A stretch of 46,361 nucleotides of DNA from assembly GCF_001870905.1 (NCBI RefSeq), contig NZ_LNDC01000077.1, forward strand, positions 1 through 46,361, in the 5' to 3' direction. Positions 16,773 to 24,539 of the stretch are shown piece by piece (the stretch's first letter is position 1; the number at the start of each line of letters is the position of its first letter). The notes under the pieces were generated by a model, which searched no databases, was not told the DNA's origin, and was given only the letters and a program-made list of their open reading frames with translations. Origin of the DNA: Geitlerinema sp. PCC 9228 (GTDB lineage: Bacteria > Cyanobacteriota > Cyanobacteriia > Cyanobacteriales > PCC-9228). The position numbers and the translations under genes were made by a program.

Positions 16773-16962
16773 GCTAACTTCTCCTGGAAGATCCTGAGGT
16801 TAACAGAGATTTATAACTTCATGTTCCTCGAAAAGCTATAGATCCATGCGTAGAAGCTTTAAGTTGCCTCTGAGTTTGCTGGAATCATAATGCAACTTTG
16901 CTCAAAGACACAAGCAAATTTATCAAAAGTTAACGCTGCTTTTTCTTAATTTCCTGGCCATG

Positions 16963-17080
16963 TATAGAGCGTTTTTATTTCAATTGGACTGTATAGTAGG
17001 GGCGGTTCGCGAACCGCCCCTACAGGGTTTCCAAATTTCTAGACATATTCCGTTTATATTTGATGTGAAATTGCTATATA
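16963..17080 (+). repeat. MITE-like element, family A, copy 1
   Basis: A 118-base unit from TATAGAGCGTTTTTATTTC to GAAATTGCTATATA. The two ends form imperfect terminal inverted repeats. Inside is a perfect palindrome, TAGGGGCGG and CCGCCCCTA around TTCGCGAA, followed by CAGGGTTTCCAAATTTCTAG. Copies lie at 17077, 39994 and 40112. TA-rich ends suit a Tc1/mariner-IS630-type element. No transposase is encoded. Confidence 0.7.
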
Positions 17081-17176
17081 GGATGTCATTGCTAGGTAGT
17101 GTTCGCGAACACTACCTACAGGGTTTCCAATTTTTTAGAAAATACTCCGTTTATATTTTATGTGAAATTGCTATAG
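17077..17176 (+). repeat. MITE-like element, family A, copy 2
   Basis: Directly adjoins copy 1 in the same orientation, sharing the TATA boundary. Its palindrome is TAGGTAGTG and CACTACCTA around the same TTCGCGAA core, so both arms differ from copy 1 in a matched way. The right half (CAGGGTTTCCAATTTTTTAG ... GTGAAATTGCTATAG) is clearly homologous. The left end is shortened. Bases 17177-17284 hold nothing recognisable. Confidence 0.65.
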
Positions 17177-17381
17177 CAGGAAATTTTGTTAGCTTTTTTG
17201 ATTGCGATACGAATAGATATCCAGTAATTATATTTTCGTAGCGATCGCAACATAACCGTAGCTTGCCACTGCTTCCAGAATTAAGGGAAACCAAAATTGT
17301 TTGTTCGGTTGCTTTCAATGTCAGCCACCTGGTATGTATGCGACGGTAAAAATGAGGTCGAAAGGCGTTAGGCTGTAGCGT

Positions 17382-17405
17382 TCTAACCGAAGGAGGTGAG
17401 AGCGT
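17382..17405 (+). promoter_or_regulatory. Candidate RNA thermometer / SD-masking hairpin of hsp20 copy 2
   Basis: TCT-A-ACC (17382-17388) can pair with GGT-G-AGA (17395-17401) around the loop GAAGGA, with an A-G mismatch. It covers the AAGGAGGTGA Shine-Dalgarno before the ATG at 17406. The duplicated leader is alignable from GGGAAACCAAAATTG (17285-17299) to the start codon. The stem is unchanged although the surrounding bases have diverged. Confidence 0.6.
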
Positions 17406-17849
17406 ATGGCTATCGTTCGCTGGAACCCCATCACCGGCGTCGATCCCCTGCGTCGTCACATGGATCGTCTGTTTGACGAAACCACAGGCTACGACCGGGG
17501 TCTAACCGATACCCAAGCCCCATGGCAACCAGCGATCGAATTACGCGATAACGGAGATGCTTTCCACCTCCGCGCTGCATTACCTGGCTTAGAAGCCCAA
17601 GACCTCGATGTTAACGCGACTCGGAACACCGTTACTATTCATGGCGAACACCGTCATGAAGACCAAGACCAAGACCAAGGCTTCTTCCGTTCTGAATTCC
17701 AATACGGTCAATTCAAACGGGTTGTGGAGCTACCTGCTGACATCAACAAAGAAGCTGTAGAAGGCAAGTTGGAAAACGGGATTCTTAACCTACACTTGCC
17801 CAAGCTGGAACAAGACAAAAACAGTTCTATCCGCGTTAACATCAGCTAA
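17406..17849 (+). CDS. hspA: Small heat-shock protein Hsp20, copy 2
   Basis: A 147-residue paralogue of the gene at 15830, aligning end to end without gaps and with most of the alpha-crystallin domain identical (PAIELRDNGDAFHLRAALPG, FFRSEFQYGQFKRVVELP, NGILNLHLPKLEQDKNSSI). The C-terminal anchor is I-R-V-N-I. Differences cluster in the N-terminal arm (ITGVDPLRRHMD) and an acidic stretch after the GEHR motif (HEDQDQDQG). The leader, start and terminator are shared with copy 1, so the whole transcription unit was duplicated. It probably forms mixed or alternative oligomers with copy 1. Confidence 0.95.
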   Translation: MAIVRWNPITGVDPLRRHMDRLFDETTGYDRGLTDTQAPWQPAIELRDNGDAFHLRAALPGLEAQDLDVNATRNTVTIHGEHRHEDQDQDQGFFRSEFQYGQFKRVVELPADINKEAVEGKLENGILNLHLPKLEQDKNSSIRVNIS

Positions 17850-17909
17850 GAATCTCTAATGCGATCGCTGAGTAACAGCAATCCCTAAAGATTTCTACCT
17901 GTCAGCTTG

Positions 17910-17944
17910 CCCAAGCTAACAAATTGTTGGCTTGGGTGTTTTTT
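17910..17944 (+). terminator. Intrinsic terminator of hsp20 copy 2
   Basis: Stem CCCAAGCTAAC (17910-17920) with GTTGGCTTGGG (17926-17936), 11 pairs including one wobble, five-base loop AAATT, followed by TGTTTTTT. It is homologous to the terminator at 16354. Confidence 0.88.
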
Positions 17945-17946
17945 GT

Positions 17947-18068
17947 AGGAAGAGGGGGAAGAGGGGGAAAAGGGGGAAGAGGGGGAAGAGTGGGAAAATA
18001 AACTGTTAATTTCTCCCATGCCATGCCCCCATGCTCCCATGCTCCCATGCTTCCATGCCCCCATGCTC
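17947..18068. repeat. Purine tract and octamer array
   Basis: Bases 17947-17990 are 44 purines in a row made of GGGGGAAGA-like units, a sequence able to form triplex DNA. Bases 18014-18068 hold about six copies of an 8-base unit (CCCATGCT and variants), reaching the 3' end of the reverse-strand gene at 18071. The unit is the complement of AGCATGGG, which also occurs in the larger arrays at 31970. Confidence 0.75.
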
Positions 18069-18070
18069 CA

Positions 18071-18643
18071 CTAGTTCGGTTTAATAAAATTTCCCATCAA
18101 ATGCCGGAAGGAAACCTCACCCATCTTACCAGGGGTATCGCCGTGAGTTTGGTCGTCAGCGTGGTAGGCAATGCCTAACATGTCATAATCGTTGCCTTTG
18201 GGAACAGTAACCGTTTTGGTGGCGTTGCCCTGTTCGTCAGCGCGAAATTCGTTTTCAGGCGTGCCACCGGCAGGACCCATGTCCATGCCCACCAATTGAT
18301 TTTTTACCCACCAGACGGTGTACAATCCGTTGGGCACCAAATTGCTGGCTTCAATGGTGATTTCATAGCTGTTTTCTTGGATATCGGAGACATAAACTTC
18401 GGCGTTGGCTTGCAGCCATTCTTGTTCGGTGAATCCTTCGGGAGTGCCTTTGCCAGCTGTAGCGTCTAATTTGATAGAATTTTGAGAATTTTGAGCGATT
18501 AAGGTTTGGTTTTGACCAGGGGAAGCGGTATTGGAATTGCCGCGCACGTCTTTTGCTAAAACTAGCGATAGGCTACCTACAGAGACGGTAGCAGCTAGAA
18601 CCATTAAAGAGGTTTTCCAGGATAGACGCTTGGGGATACTCAT
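18071..18643 (-). CDS. Secreted protein of unknown function
   Basis: A 190-residue protein. The N-terminus (KRLSWKTSLMVLAATVSVGS) is a signal peptide or membrane anchor. A low-complexity linker rich in Asn, Gln and Ser follows, to about 65. The remainder (about 70-190) is probably a beta-sandwich: EVYVSDIQENSYEITIEASN, LVPNGLYTVWWVKN, ATKTVTVPKGNDYDMLGIAY, HADDQTHGDTPGKMGEVSFR. His and Asp residues in the last part could bind metal. I do not recognise the family. AGGAG lies about 8 bases upstream of the ATG. It stands alone, convergent with hsp20 copy 2 and divergent from the BT1 carrier. Confidence 0.75.
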   Translation of the reverse strand: MSIPKRLSWKTSLMVLAATVSVGSLSLVLAKDVRGNSNTASPGQNQTLIAQNSQNSIKLDATAGKGTPEGFTEQEWLQANAEVYVSDIQENSYEITIEASNLVPNGLYTVWWVKNQLVGMDMGPAGGTPENEFRADEQGNATKTVTVPKGNDYDMLGIAYHADDQTHGDTPGKMGEVSFRHLMGNFIKPN

Positions 18644-18892
18644 AGCAAACTCCTAATTGTTTGTGCCTTTGCCAGTTAAAAAACCAGGGAAATCTGGTTT
18701 GCTATTTTCTAGTATCTGCTCGGTTTCTTAACGAACTCTGAGAACCCGATAATTTGCCATTGAGCAACCCCTGAAAAACACCATAGAAAATTCATCCAAC
18801 GAAATCTCCATCCCTATGGTTCCAAGTTCCCGAACCACGCTTGCCGTAGCATTTGCTATAGTATCAAAAGTTAATTGTAAAGAAATATATCG

Positions 18893-20251
18893 ATGTACGT
18901 CTCTGCTGGTACTGGGCAACGCATCAAAGCAACGGTCAAAGAAAAAGTATTTCTCGGTCATCAACCCACCCCAGAACTGGTTGCCATCCTGCTGGTGTAT
19001 TTCGTACAGGGAATTTTGGGGTTGGCGCGGCTGGCGGTGAGCTTCTTTCTCAAAGACCAACTCAATATGAGCCCTGCGGAAGTATCCGCCATGATGGGCA
19101 TTGTATCTATTCCCTGGATGGTCAAGCCTCTGTTTGGATTTCTTTCTGATGGTTTGCCCATTTTCGGATATCGCCGACGCCCCTATATGATTCTGGCAGG
19201 AATTTTGGGTGCCCTTTCCTGGATAGCCATGGCAACCATTGTCACAGTTCCATGGCAAGCCACCGTTGCCGTCGCTCTCAGTTCCCTTTCTATTGCCATC
19301 AGCGACGTCATCGCCGATTCTTTGGTGGTAGAGCGCGCGCGTAGCGAAAACCTTGCCGATGCCGGTTCCCTACAATCGTTATGTTGGGGAACTTCTGCCA
19401 TTGGTGGTATTATTACTGCCTATTTAAGTGGCTTCCTGTTGGAATATTTTTCCGCGAGCAATATTTTCTTCGTTACCGCTACTTTTCCCCTGATTGTTAC
19501 CGGTGTTGCCTGGTTGATTAGCGAAACGCCAGTAAAGCAGGGAGAAACCCAAAATGTCAAACAGCAGGTGAAGCAGCTACGCCACGCTTTTACCCAACGT
19601 TCGATTTTGCTGCCGACGCTATTTCTATTTCTGTGGCAGGCAACTCCCAACTCCGATGCTGCTATGTTTTTCTTTACCACCAATGAGTTGGGCTTTGAAC
19701 CGGAGTTTTTGGGGAGAGTGCGATTGGTTACTAGCGTTGCTTCTTTGGTGGGGATTTGGTTGTTTCAACGGTTCTTCAAACAGCTCCCGTTTCGCAAGAT
19801 TTTTGGTTGGTCTACTGTTATTTCGGCGGCGTTGGGGATGACGACGCTACTGTTGGTGACCCATGCCAACCGCGCTATTGGTATCGACGATCGCTGGTTT
19901 AGTTTGGGGGATAGCCTCATTTTAACGGTTATGGGGCAAATTGCTTACATGCCTGTTTTGGTTTTGGCGGCGCGTTTGTGCCCTCCCGGTGTAGAAGCGA
20001 CGTTGTTTGCCTTGTTAATGTCGATTACCAATTTAGCTAGTGTGCTATCCCACGAGTTTGGCGCTGTGTTGATGCACTGGTTGCAGATTACCGAATCCAA
20101 TTTTGAGAATTTGTGGCTGTTGGTGGTCATTGCCAATGGTTCTACGTTGTTACCGCTGGTGTTTCTCCGCTGGGTTCCCAATGGAGATACCAGTCAAGTT
20201 TCTGCGGGGGATTCTTCGGAAGCGATTGATGCTCAAGCTCAGGAGGCTTGA
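18893..20251 (+). CDS. BT1-family (folate/biopterin) MFS transporter
   Basis: A 452-residue major-facilitator protein with about 12 hydrophobic segments. Family landmarks are FLGHQPTPELVAILLVYFVQ, GILGLARLAVSFFLKDQLN, the loop SDGLPIFGYRRRPY (the BT1 equivalent of the MFS motif), and ISDVIADSLVVERAR. Synechocystis Slr0642, of the same family, transports folates, so folate or pterin uptake or exchange across the plasma membrane is the likely role. The C-terminal 30 residues are polar (GDTSQVSAGDSSEAIDAQAQ). A more upstream start is not evident. TATAGT-like sequence lies about 30 bases before the ATG. Confidence 0.85.
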   Translation: MYVSAGTGQRIKATVKEKVFLGHQPTPELVAILLVYFVQGILGLARLAVSFFLKDQLNMSPAEVSAMMGIVSIPWMVKPLFGFLSDGLPIFGYRRRPYMILAGILGALSWIAMATIVTVPWQATVAVALSSLSIAISDVIADSLVVERARSENLADAGSLQSLCWGTSAIGGIITAYLSGFLLEYFSASNIFFVTATFPLIVTGVAWLISETPVKQGETQNVKQQVKQLRHAFTQRSILLPTLFLFLWQATPNSDAAMFFFTTNELGFEPEFLGRVRLVTSVASLVGIWLFQRFFKQLPFRKIFGWSTVISAALGMTTLLLVTHANRAIGIDDRWFSLGDSLILTVMGQIAYMPVLVLAARLCPPGVEATLFALLMSITNLASVLSHEFGAVLMHWLQITESNFENLWLLVVIANGSTLLPLVFLRWVPNGDTSQVSAGDSSEAIDAQAQEA

Positions 20252-20403
20252 TAAAAAGAACAGAACAGCAGCAGCCCAACATTTAACTATAACTTTTCCC
20301 ACGCTCGGTATGCTCGGTACGCTCAATTTGGACAGTACAAGCGATCGCCGCTACACTACTCAAGATAAGATGAGAGTGCTGTAACTTTTTGTAAGGAGAA
20401 TCC

Positions 20404-20664
20404 ATGGTTACCCCCGAACAAGTTAAGGAAATGATTTCATCGGAGATTCCCGATGCGCAAATCCAGGTACAAGACCTAACCGGAGGTGGCGACCACTACC
20501 AGGTTACCGTGGTTTCTTCGGAGTTTGAGGGCAAAGGCTTGGTCAAACAGCACCAAATGGTTTATAAAGCTTTACAACAAGCCATGTCTACCGAGGCTAT
20601 CCACGCGCTGGCTCTGAAAACCTATACGCCCGAACGTTGGTCGCAGGTAACGCAAACTGCATAA
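20404..20664 (+). CDS. bolA: BolA-family protein
   Basis: An 86-residue BolA/IbaG-type protein. The fold signature is visible: IQVQDLTGGGDHYQVTVVSS, EFEGKGLVKQHQMVYKAL and IHALALKTYTPERW. The conserved His in the KQHQMVY segment is the residue that helps ligate a [2Fe-2S] cluster with a monothiol glutaredoxin. A CGFS glutaredoxin lies 240 bases downstream on the same strand, a conserved pairing seen in many bacteria. The start ATG follows AAGGAGA. Likely role: iron-sulfur and iron status signalling or cluster transfer in the cytoplasm. Confidence 0.92.
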   Translation: MVTPEQVKEMISSEIPDAQIQVQDLTGGGDHYQVTVVSSEFEGKGLVKQHQMVYKALQQAMSTEAIHALALKTYTPERWSQVTQTA

Positions 20665-20901
20665 TCCAACGAACAGCGTTAGAGTATATACAAATAGAAT
20701 CTTTTGGCATTGCTTAGAGCGATCGCTAGCAAGGCCAAAATTTCCCATCAAGGGAAATTCGCTTGACAGCCAACTTGGGCTGCTATTACACAACGTGTAG
20801 TTTCCTTAAAAACGGCGGGTAGTAGCATTCAATGGCTCTACAACGCTTTTGATTTTGATTTCGATTTTTTGCACACCTATTGCAATTTTAGTGGAAGGCT
20901 T

Positions 20902-21225
20902 ATGACACCTGAAGTGAAAGAACGTATTGAAAACGCCATCAACAGCAACAAAATCATGGTTTTCATGAAGGGCAACAAACTCATGCCCCAATGCGGTTTC
21001 TCCAACAACGTGGTTCAAATCCTCAATGCCATGGGTGTTCCCTACGAAACCGTTGATGTTCTGGAAGATTGGGATATCCGTCAAGGCATTAAGGAATATT
21101 CTAACTGGCCTACCATCCCCCAAGTATACGTCAACGGGGAATTTTTGGGCGGTTCCGATATCATGATTGAGCTGTACCAAAGCGGCGAACTAGCTCAAAC
21201 TTTAGAAGTGGCCCTGGCCTCGTAA
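20902..21225 (+). CDS. grxD: Monothiol CGFS glutaredoxin (Grx4/GrxD type)
   Basis: A 107-residue monothiol glutaredoxin. The active site CGFS is in MPQCGFSNNVVQIL. KGNKLMP upstream, NWPTIPQVYVNGEFLGGSDI and the EVALAS tail are typical of the short class II enzymes that carry a labile [2Fe-2S] cluster bridged by glutathione. They deliver clusters to targets and pair with BolA, encoded just upstream. I chose ATG 20902 because GGAAGG lies 5 bases before it and the family begins MTPEVKE; the frame extends 33 bases further without support. A strong terminator follows. Confidence 0.95.
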   Translation: MTPEVKERIENAINSNKIMVFMKGNKLMPQCGFSNNVVQILNAMGVPYETVDVLEDWDIRQGIKEYSNWPTIPQVYVNGEFLGGSDIMIELYQSGELAQTLEVALAS

Positions 21226-21263
21226 CGACCACCCACAAATCACCTAGAGAAATCCAATAGAAA

Positions 21264-21317
21264 AAGGAGGAAAAGAAGCGCCCCAGCAGGCAATTGCGCT
21301 TTTTTCCTCCTTCGTTT
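21264..21317 (+). terminator. Intrinsic terminator after the glutaredoxin gene
   Basis: AAGGAGGAAAAGAAGCGC (21264-21281) pairs with GCGCTTTTTTCCTCCTT (21296-21312) around a loop of about 14 bases. TCG-TTTTT follows. The stem is long and also A/T-rich on the complementary side (TTTTCCTCCTTTTTC), so it could act in both directions and stop the convergent DUF6761 transcript. Confidence 0.85.
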
Positions 21318-21345
21318 TTATATACCTACTTGGTGGTTGTACGAA

Positions 21346-21597
21346 TTAATAGCCTCTCTCTGGTTCTGGTTGCACTTCGGGGGCATTCCCAGCAACCATA
21401 TCTAGAAGAAAGCGATTCGCTTGTTCTTCCAAACGATTCACTAAATAGCTGTCGAGGGCATAGGCATTGCGCAAAGCTGCCATGTAGCCGTTGAGATACA
21501 TGCGCAGTTCATCGTACCGATAGCCTCGGCTTTGGAAATCCGAGAGGGCATCTGTAAGTCGCTGGTAATGGCGAATGGTTTGGGGATCGTCAAGCAT
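21346..21597 (-). CDS. DUF6761-like small cyanobacterial protein
   Basis: An 83-residue predicted all-helical soluble protein: MLDDPQTIRHYQRLTDALSD, SRGYRYDELRMYLNGYMAAL, NRLEEQANRFLLDM. It resembles a small conserved cyanobacterial family (DUF6761) of unknown function. The start at 21597 was chosen because conservation begins at MLDD and GAGG precedes it; the frame can be extended 25 codons upstream with unlikely sequence. It lies 80 bases downstream of gcvPB on the same strand and could share its transcript. Confidence 0.75.
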   Translation of the reverse strand: MLDDPQTIRHYQRLTDALSDFQSRGYRYDELRMYLNGYMAALRNAYALDSYLVNRLEEQANRFLLDMVAGNAPEVQPEPERGY

Positions 21598-21677
21598 AGA
21601 CCAACCTCTCGATAGCGTACAAAACAACAGACGTTGGAAACGACAAAAATTTCCACCAAACGCCTTGCCCACCTATT

Positions 21678-23126
21678 CTAGGAAGACCAGGTCAGTTCGG
21701 GATGGCGGGCAGCTTTTACTTCGTCCACCCGACCTACCGGTAAATTGTGGGGCGAGTGGTTGACAAATTCCGCATCTTCTGATACTTCTTTAGAAATTTG
21801 TTTGAGAGCGGCAGCAAATTGGCTCAAGGTTTCTTTGGTTTCGGTTTCGGTGGGTTCGATCATCAGCGCTTCTGGCACAATGGCAGGCCAGTAAATGGTA
21901 GGCGCGTGGAACCCGTAGTCGAGCAAACGCTTGGCTACACCATAGGCGGAACTGCCCATTTTTTTCACAGCCGACCCCGATACCACAAATTCGTGCATGC
22001 AGGGACGGTCGAGGTGGGAAGCTGGAAATGCTTCGCGAATGAGGTGTCGCAAATAATTGGCATTGAGAATGGCATCCTGACTGGATTGCCGCAGACCATC
22101 AATGCCCAAAGTGGTGATGTAGGTATAAGCACGGACCATCACCCCAAAGTTGCCCCAAAACCCTTTAATGCGACCGATGGATTGGGGATAATCGTGTTTG
22201 AGGTGGTAGCGATCGCTTTCTTTAACCACCCGAGGTTTTGGTAAAAACGGAACTAAGTGTTCTTTGGCGGCGACGGGCCCGCAACCCGGACCGCCTCCTC
22301 CGTGGGGGGTGGAGAAGGTTTTGTGCAAGTTCATGTGGATCACGTCAAAGCCCATATCCCCAGGACGGGCCAAACCCGCGATCGCATTGAGATTGGCACC
22401 ATCGTAGTATAGCTGACCGCCCACTTGGTGGACCACATCAGCAATCTCTAAAATATCCTCCTCAAACAGTCCGATGGTATTGGGATTGGTCAGCATCAAA
22501 GCGGCGGTGCTTTCATCAACCATCTCCCGCAATTGCTGCAAATCCACCAAACCATTTTCATTGGCAGGAATTTCTTTCACCTTGTACCCAGCCATGGTTG
22601 CTGTCGCTGGGTTGGTACCGTGGGCAGAATCGGGAACCAAAACCACGCGCCGCTGCTGGTCTTCGCCGTTGGCAGCATGATAAGCCCGAATCGTGAGAAT
22701 TCCCGTTAACTCTCCGTGGGCCCCCGCTGCTGGCTGCAGGGTGGTTTCGGTCATGCCGGTTAAATCGCACAAAGCCTCGGAAAGCTCGTGCATCACCTGC
22801 AACGCTCCCTGGACGGTTTCTTCCGGTTGGTAGGGGTGCAACTGTGCCATTCCAGGCAGCATTGCCGCCCAATCGTTAACCTTGGGATTGTATTTCATGG
22901 TACAAGAGCCCAAAGGATAGAAACCGGTGTCAATGGAAAAATTTTCCTGGGACAGGCGGGTGTAGTGCTTGATGACTTCCCGTTCGCTGACCTGGGGCAA
23001 AGCTGGTGGTGTGTCCGCTACCAAATGCTCTGGCAGCCACTGGGTGACCTCGCCGTCGCCATCGGTGGGAACGTACTGGTTGGCAAAATTAGAGGTACTC
23101 TTTTCGTAAATGGATGTTTCTGGCAT
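21678..23126 (-). CDS. gcvPB: Glycine dehydrogenase (decarboxylating) subunit 2, GcvPB type
   Basis: A 482-residue PLP enzyme subunit matching the C-terminal half of the glycine cleavage P-protein. Motifs: YPLGSCTMKYNPK, QPAAGAHGELTG, VPDSAHGTNPATA, LYYDGANLNAI, and the PLP-lysine segment MNLHKTFSTPHGGGGPG (about residue 270). With GcvPA it decarboxylates glycine and loads the aminomethyl group on the H-protein. In photosynthetic cells this is the photorespiratory glycine step. Many cyanobacteria encode P-protein as one chain of about 980 residues, so a separate subunit 2 is notable. No gcvPA, gcvH or gcvT lies in the window. Confidence 0.93.
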   Translation of the reverse strand: MPETSIYEKSTSNFANQYVPTDGDGEVTQWLPEHLVADTPPALPQVSEREVIKHYTRLSQENFSIDTGFYPLGSCTMKYNPKVNDWAAMLPGMAQLHPYQPEETVQGALQVMHELSEALCDLTGMTETTLQPAAGAHGELTGILTIRAYHAANGEDQQRRVVLVPDSAHGTNPATATMAGYKVKEIPANENGLVDLQQLREMVDESTAALMLTNPNTIGLFEEDILEIADVVHQVGGQLYYDGANLNAIAGLARPGDMGFDVIHMNLHKTFSTPHGGGGPGCGPVAAKEHLVPFLPKPRVVKESDRYHLKHDYPQSIGRIKGFWGNFGVMVRAYTYITTLGIDGLRQSSQDAILNANYLRHLIREAFPASHLDRPCMHEFVVSGSAVKKMGSSAYGVAKRLLDYGFHAPTIYWPAIVPEALMIEPTETETKETLSQFAAALKQISKEVSEDAEFVNHSPHNLPVGRVDEVKAARHPELTWSS

Positions 23127-23732
23127 GTAGTCTATTCCACGAGACAGCAGAAAACTCTATATTATTGTAACGGCAAGTTCATAGACTGGGAAACGGGCTG
23201 GATGAATGGAAAATCCTGTCGGCCACCAAAATTCCCTATTCAATTGCGCCACAGAGTTCGCTCAAGTACGCCCAACTTTCCTATTGACAGCGTTCCCAGT
23301 TTTCATATTTTTTCCACACAATTGGAGAAATCCGAACTGCGCGTAGCACAGGTTACAAAATCTTGACCGAAAGCTTTGCTACGCTTACTTTCAAACGATG
23401 CAAGGAATGAAAAACACCCGCTGGTGCTGGATGGTTTGGAAACTGCAAAGAGAGCCATCAATAGGTTGGTAGCGCGGCTCCTCAGCGTCGTTCCAGCGGC
23501 GACACCAGGAGGGCATCAAACCGATTGGTTCTCCCGGCAACAGCTAAAATATGCTTATCCAGTACCAGCTAGGTGTTTTTTTGACCGACGCCAGGGAATT
23601 TTCTGCATCAAGAAAAAAACTGGCAGTCGATTTTCCAAGCAAGGCTGTAGTTGCGGGGCTGTGGTGCTCTGACAAACTCCAGTTTCCGTTTCTTTCCATG
23701 CAGGCAACCTCAAGCGTTCCTAGGAGGCTTAC
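23127..23732. other. 606-base intergenic region, possibly structured
   Basis: Lies between divergent gcvPB and the response-regulator gene. No convincing coding sequence; the one frame of about 98 codons has no family features. A nested hairpin is possible: CTCCT (23478-23482) with AGGAG (23507-23511), enclosing GTCG (23487-23490) with CGAC (23500-23503). AGGAGG at 23722 is the SD of the downstream gene. A small RNA cannot be excluded. Confidence 0.35.
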
Positions 23733-24539
23733 GTGACGGCTATTGGTATTCAAATTGTCGAGGGCAACCCTCACTTGCGATCGCTTTTGGGATGGCACTT
23801 GCAGCAACTTGGCTACGTGGTTTATCAATCCAACTCCCTACGCCAAGGCCGGCAAGTCTTCGAGCAGCGCCAGCCTACTCTGGTGATTTTGGACTCGGAC
23901 CTTCCCGATGGCGATGGGTTGGAATTTTGTAGTTGGTTGCAACAGCAGCAGCGATCGCTGATTTTAATGCTCTCAGCGCGCAATGCGGAAACAGATGTGG
24001 TCGCCGGACTGCAAGCGGGTGCCGACGATTACATTAGCAAACCCTTTGGCATGCAAGAGTTTATGGCGCGCGTGGAAGCTCTGTTGCGCCGCTACCGTGT
24101 GGTGCGCCCGCCCACTAGTTTGGAGCTGGGAGATTTGCAAATTAACCCCATCCAACGACGGGTTTACTTTCAGCAGCAGCCCATCGATCTCACCCCCCAA
24201 GAATTTAGCCTGCTCTACGTGCTGGCCTCAGCCAACGGACTGCCCCTCAGCCGGACGGAATTGTTAAAAAAAGCCTGGCCGGAAGCCATCGACAATCCCC
24301 GCACCATCGACACCCACATTCTATCCCTACGCAAAAAAATGGAAACTGACCCCCGCCAACCCCATCTCATCCAAACCGTACGTAACGTCGGCTATCGCTT
24401 TAACGTGGAAGCGTTGGAAAACGGACAAACCCATCCCCCTTCCCAACGACCCCCCACCTACACCAACAACCGCAAACGCAAAACCAACAACCGCCAGTCC
24501 GCCTCTGCTATCCCCGTTGCCACCTCTAAGGAAGCCTAA
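23733..24539 (+). CDS. OmpR/PhoB-family response regulator
   Basis: A 268-residue regulator. The receiver domain (about 5-118) has the phospho-acceptor Asp in VILDSDLPDGDG, the Ser switch in LMLSARN and the Lys in ISKPF. The winged-helix DNA-binding domain (about 130-225) has LTPQEFSLLYVLASANG, RTIDTHILSLRKK and IQTVRNVGYRF. The usual acidic pair after strand 1 (VVDDD) is here VEGN, so only one acid remains. The C-terminal 40 residues are a basic, Pro/Asn-rich tail of unknown role. The start is GTG 23733 with AGGAGG five bases upstream. No histidine kinase is encoded nearby, so the signal is unknown. Whether it belongs to a named cyanobacterial group such as NblR cannot be settled by eye. Confidence 0.88.
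   Translation: MTAIGIQIVEGNPHLRSLLGWHLQQLGYVVYQSNSLRQGRQVFEQRQPTLVILDSDLPDGDGLEFCSWLQQQQRSLILMLSARNAETDVVAGLQAGADDYISKPFGMQEFMARVEALLRRYRVVRPPTSLELGDLQINPIQRRVYFQQQPIDLTPQEFSLLYVLASANGLPLSRTELLKKAWPEAIDNPRTIDTHILSLRKKMETDPRQPHLIQTVRNVGYRFNVEALENGQTHPPSQRPPTYTNNRKRKTNNRQSASAIPVATSKEA

Noticed and set aside
16993-17018. Intrinsic terminators at the TTCGCGAA palindromes
   Set aside because: No T-run follows, copies recur with inverted terminal repeats, and they are not tied to gene ends.
23376-23672. 98-codon frame in the gcvPB-regulator gap
   Set aside because: No SD, no family features, and odd composition; treated as noncoding.
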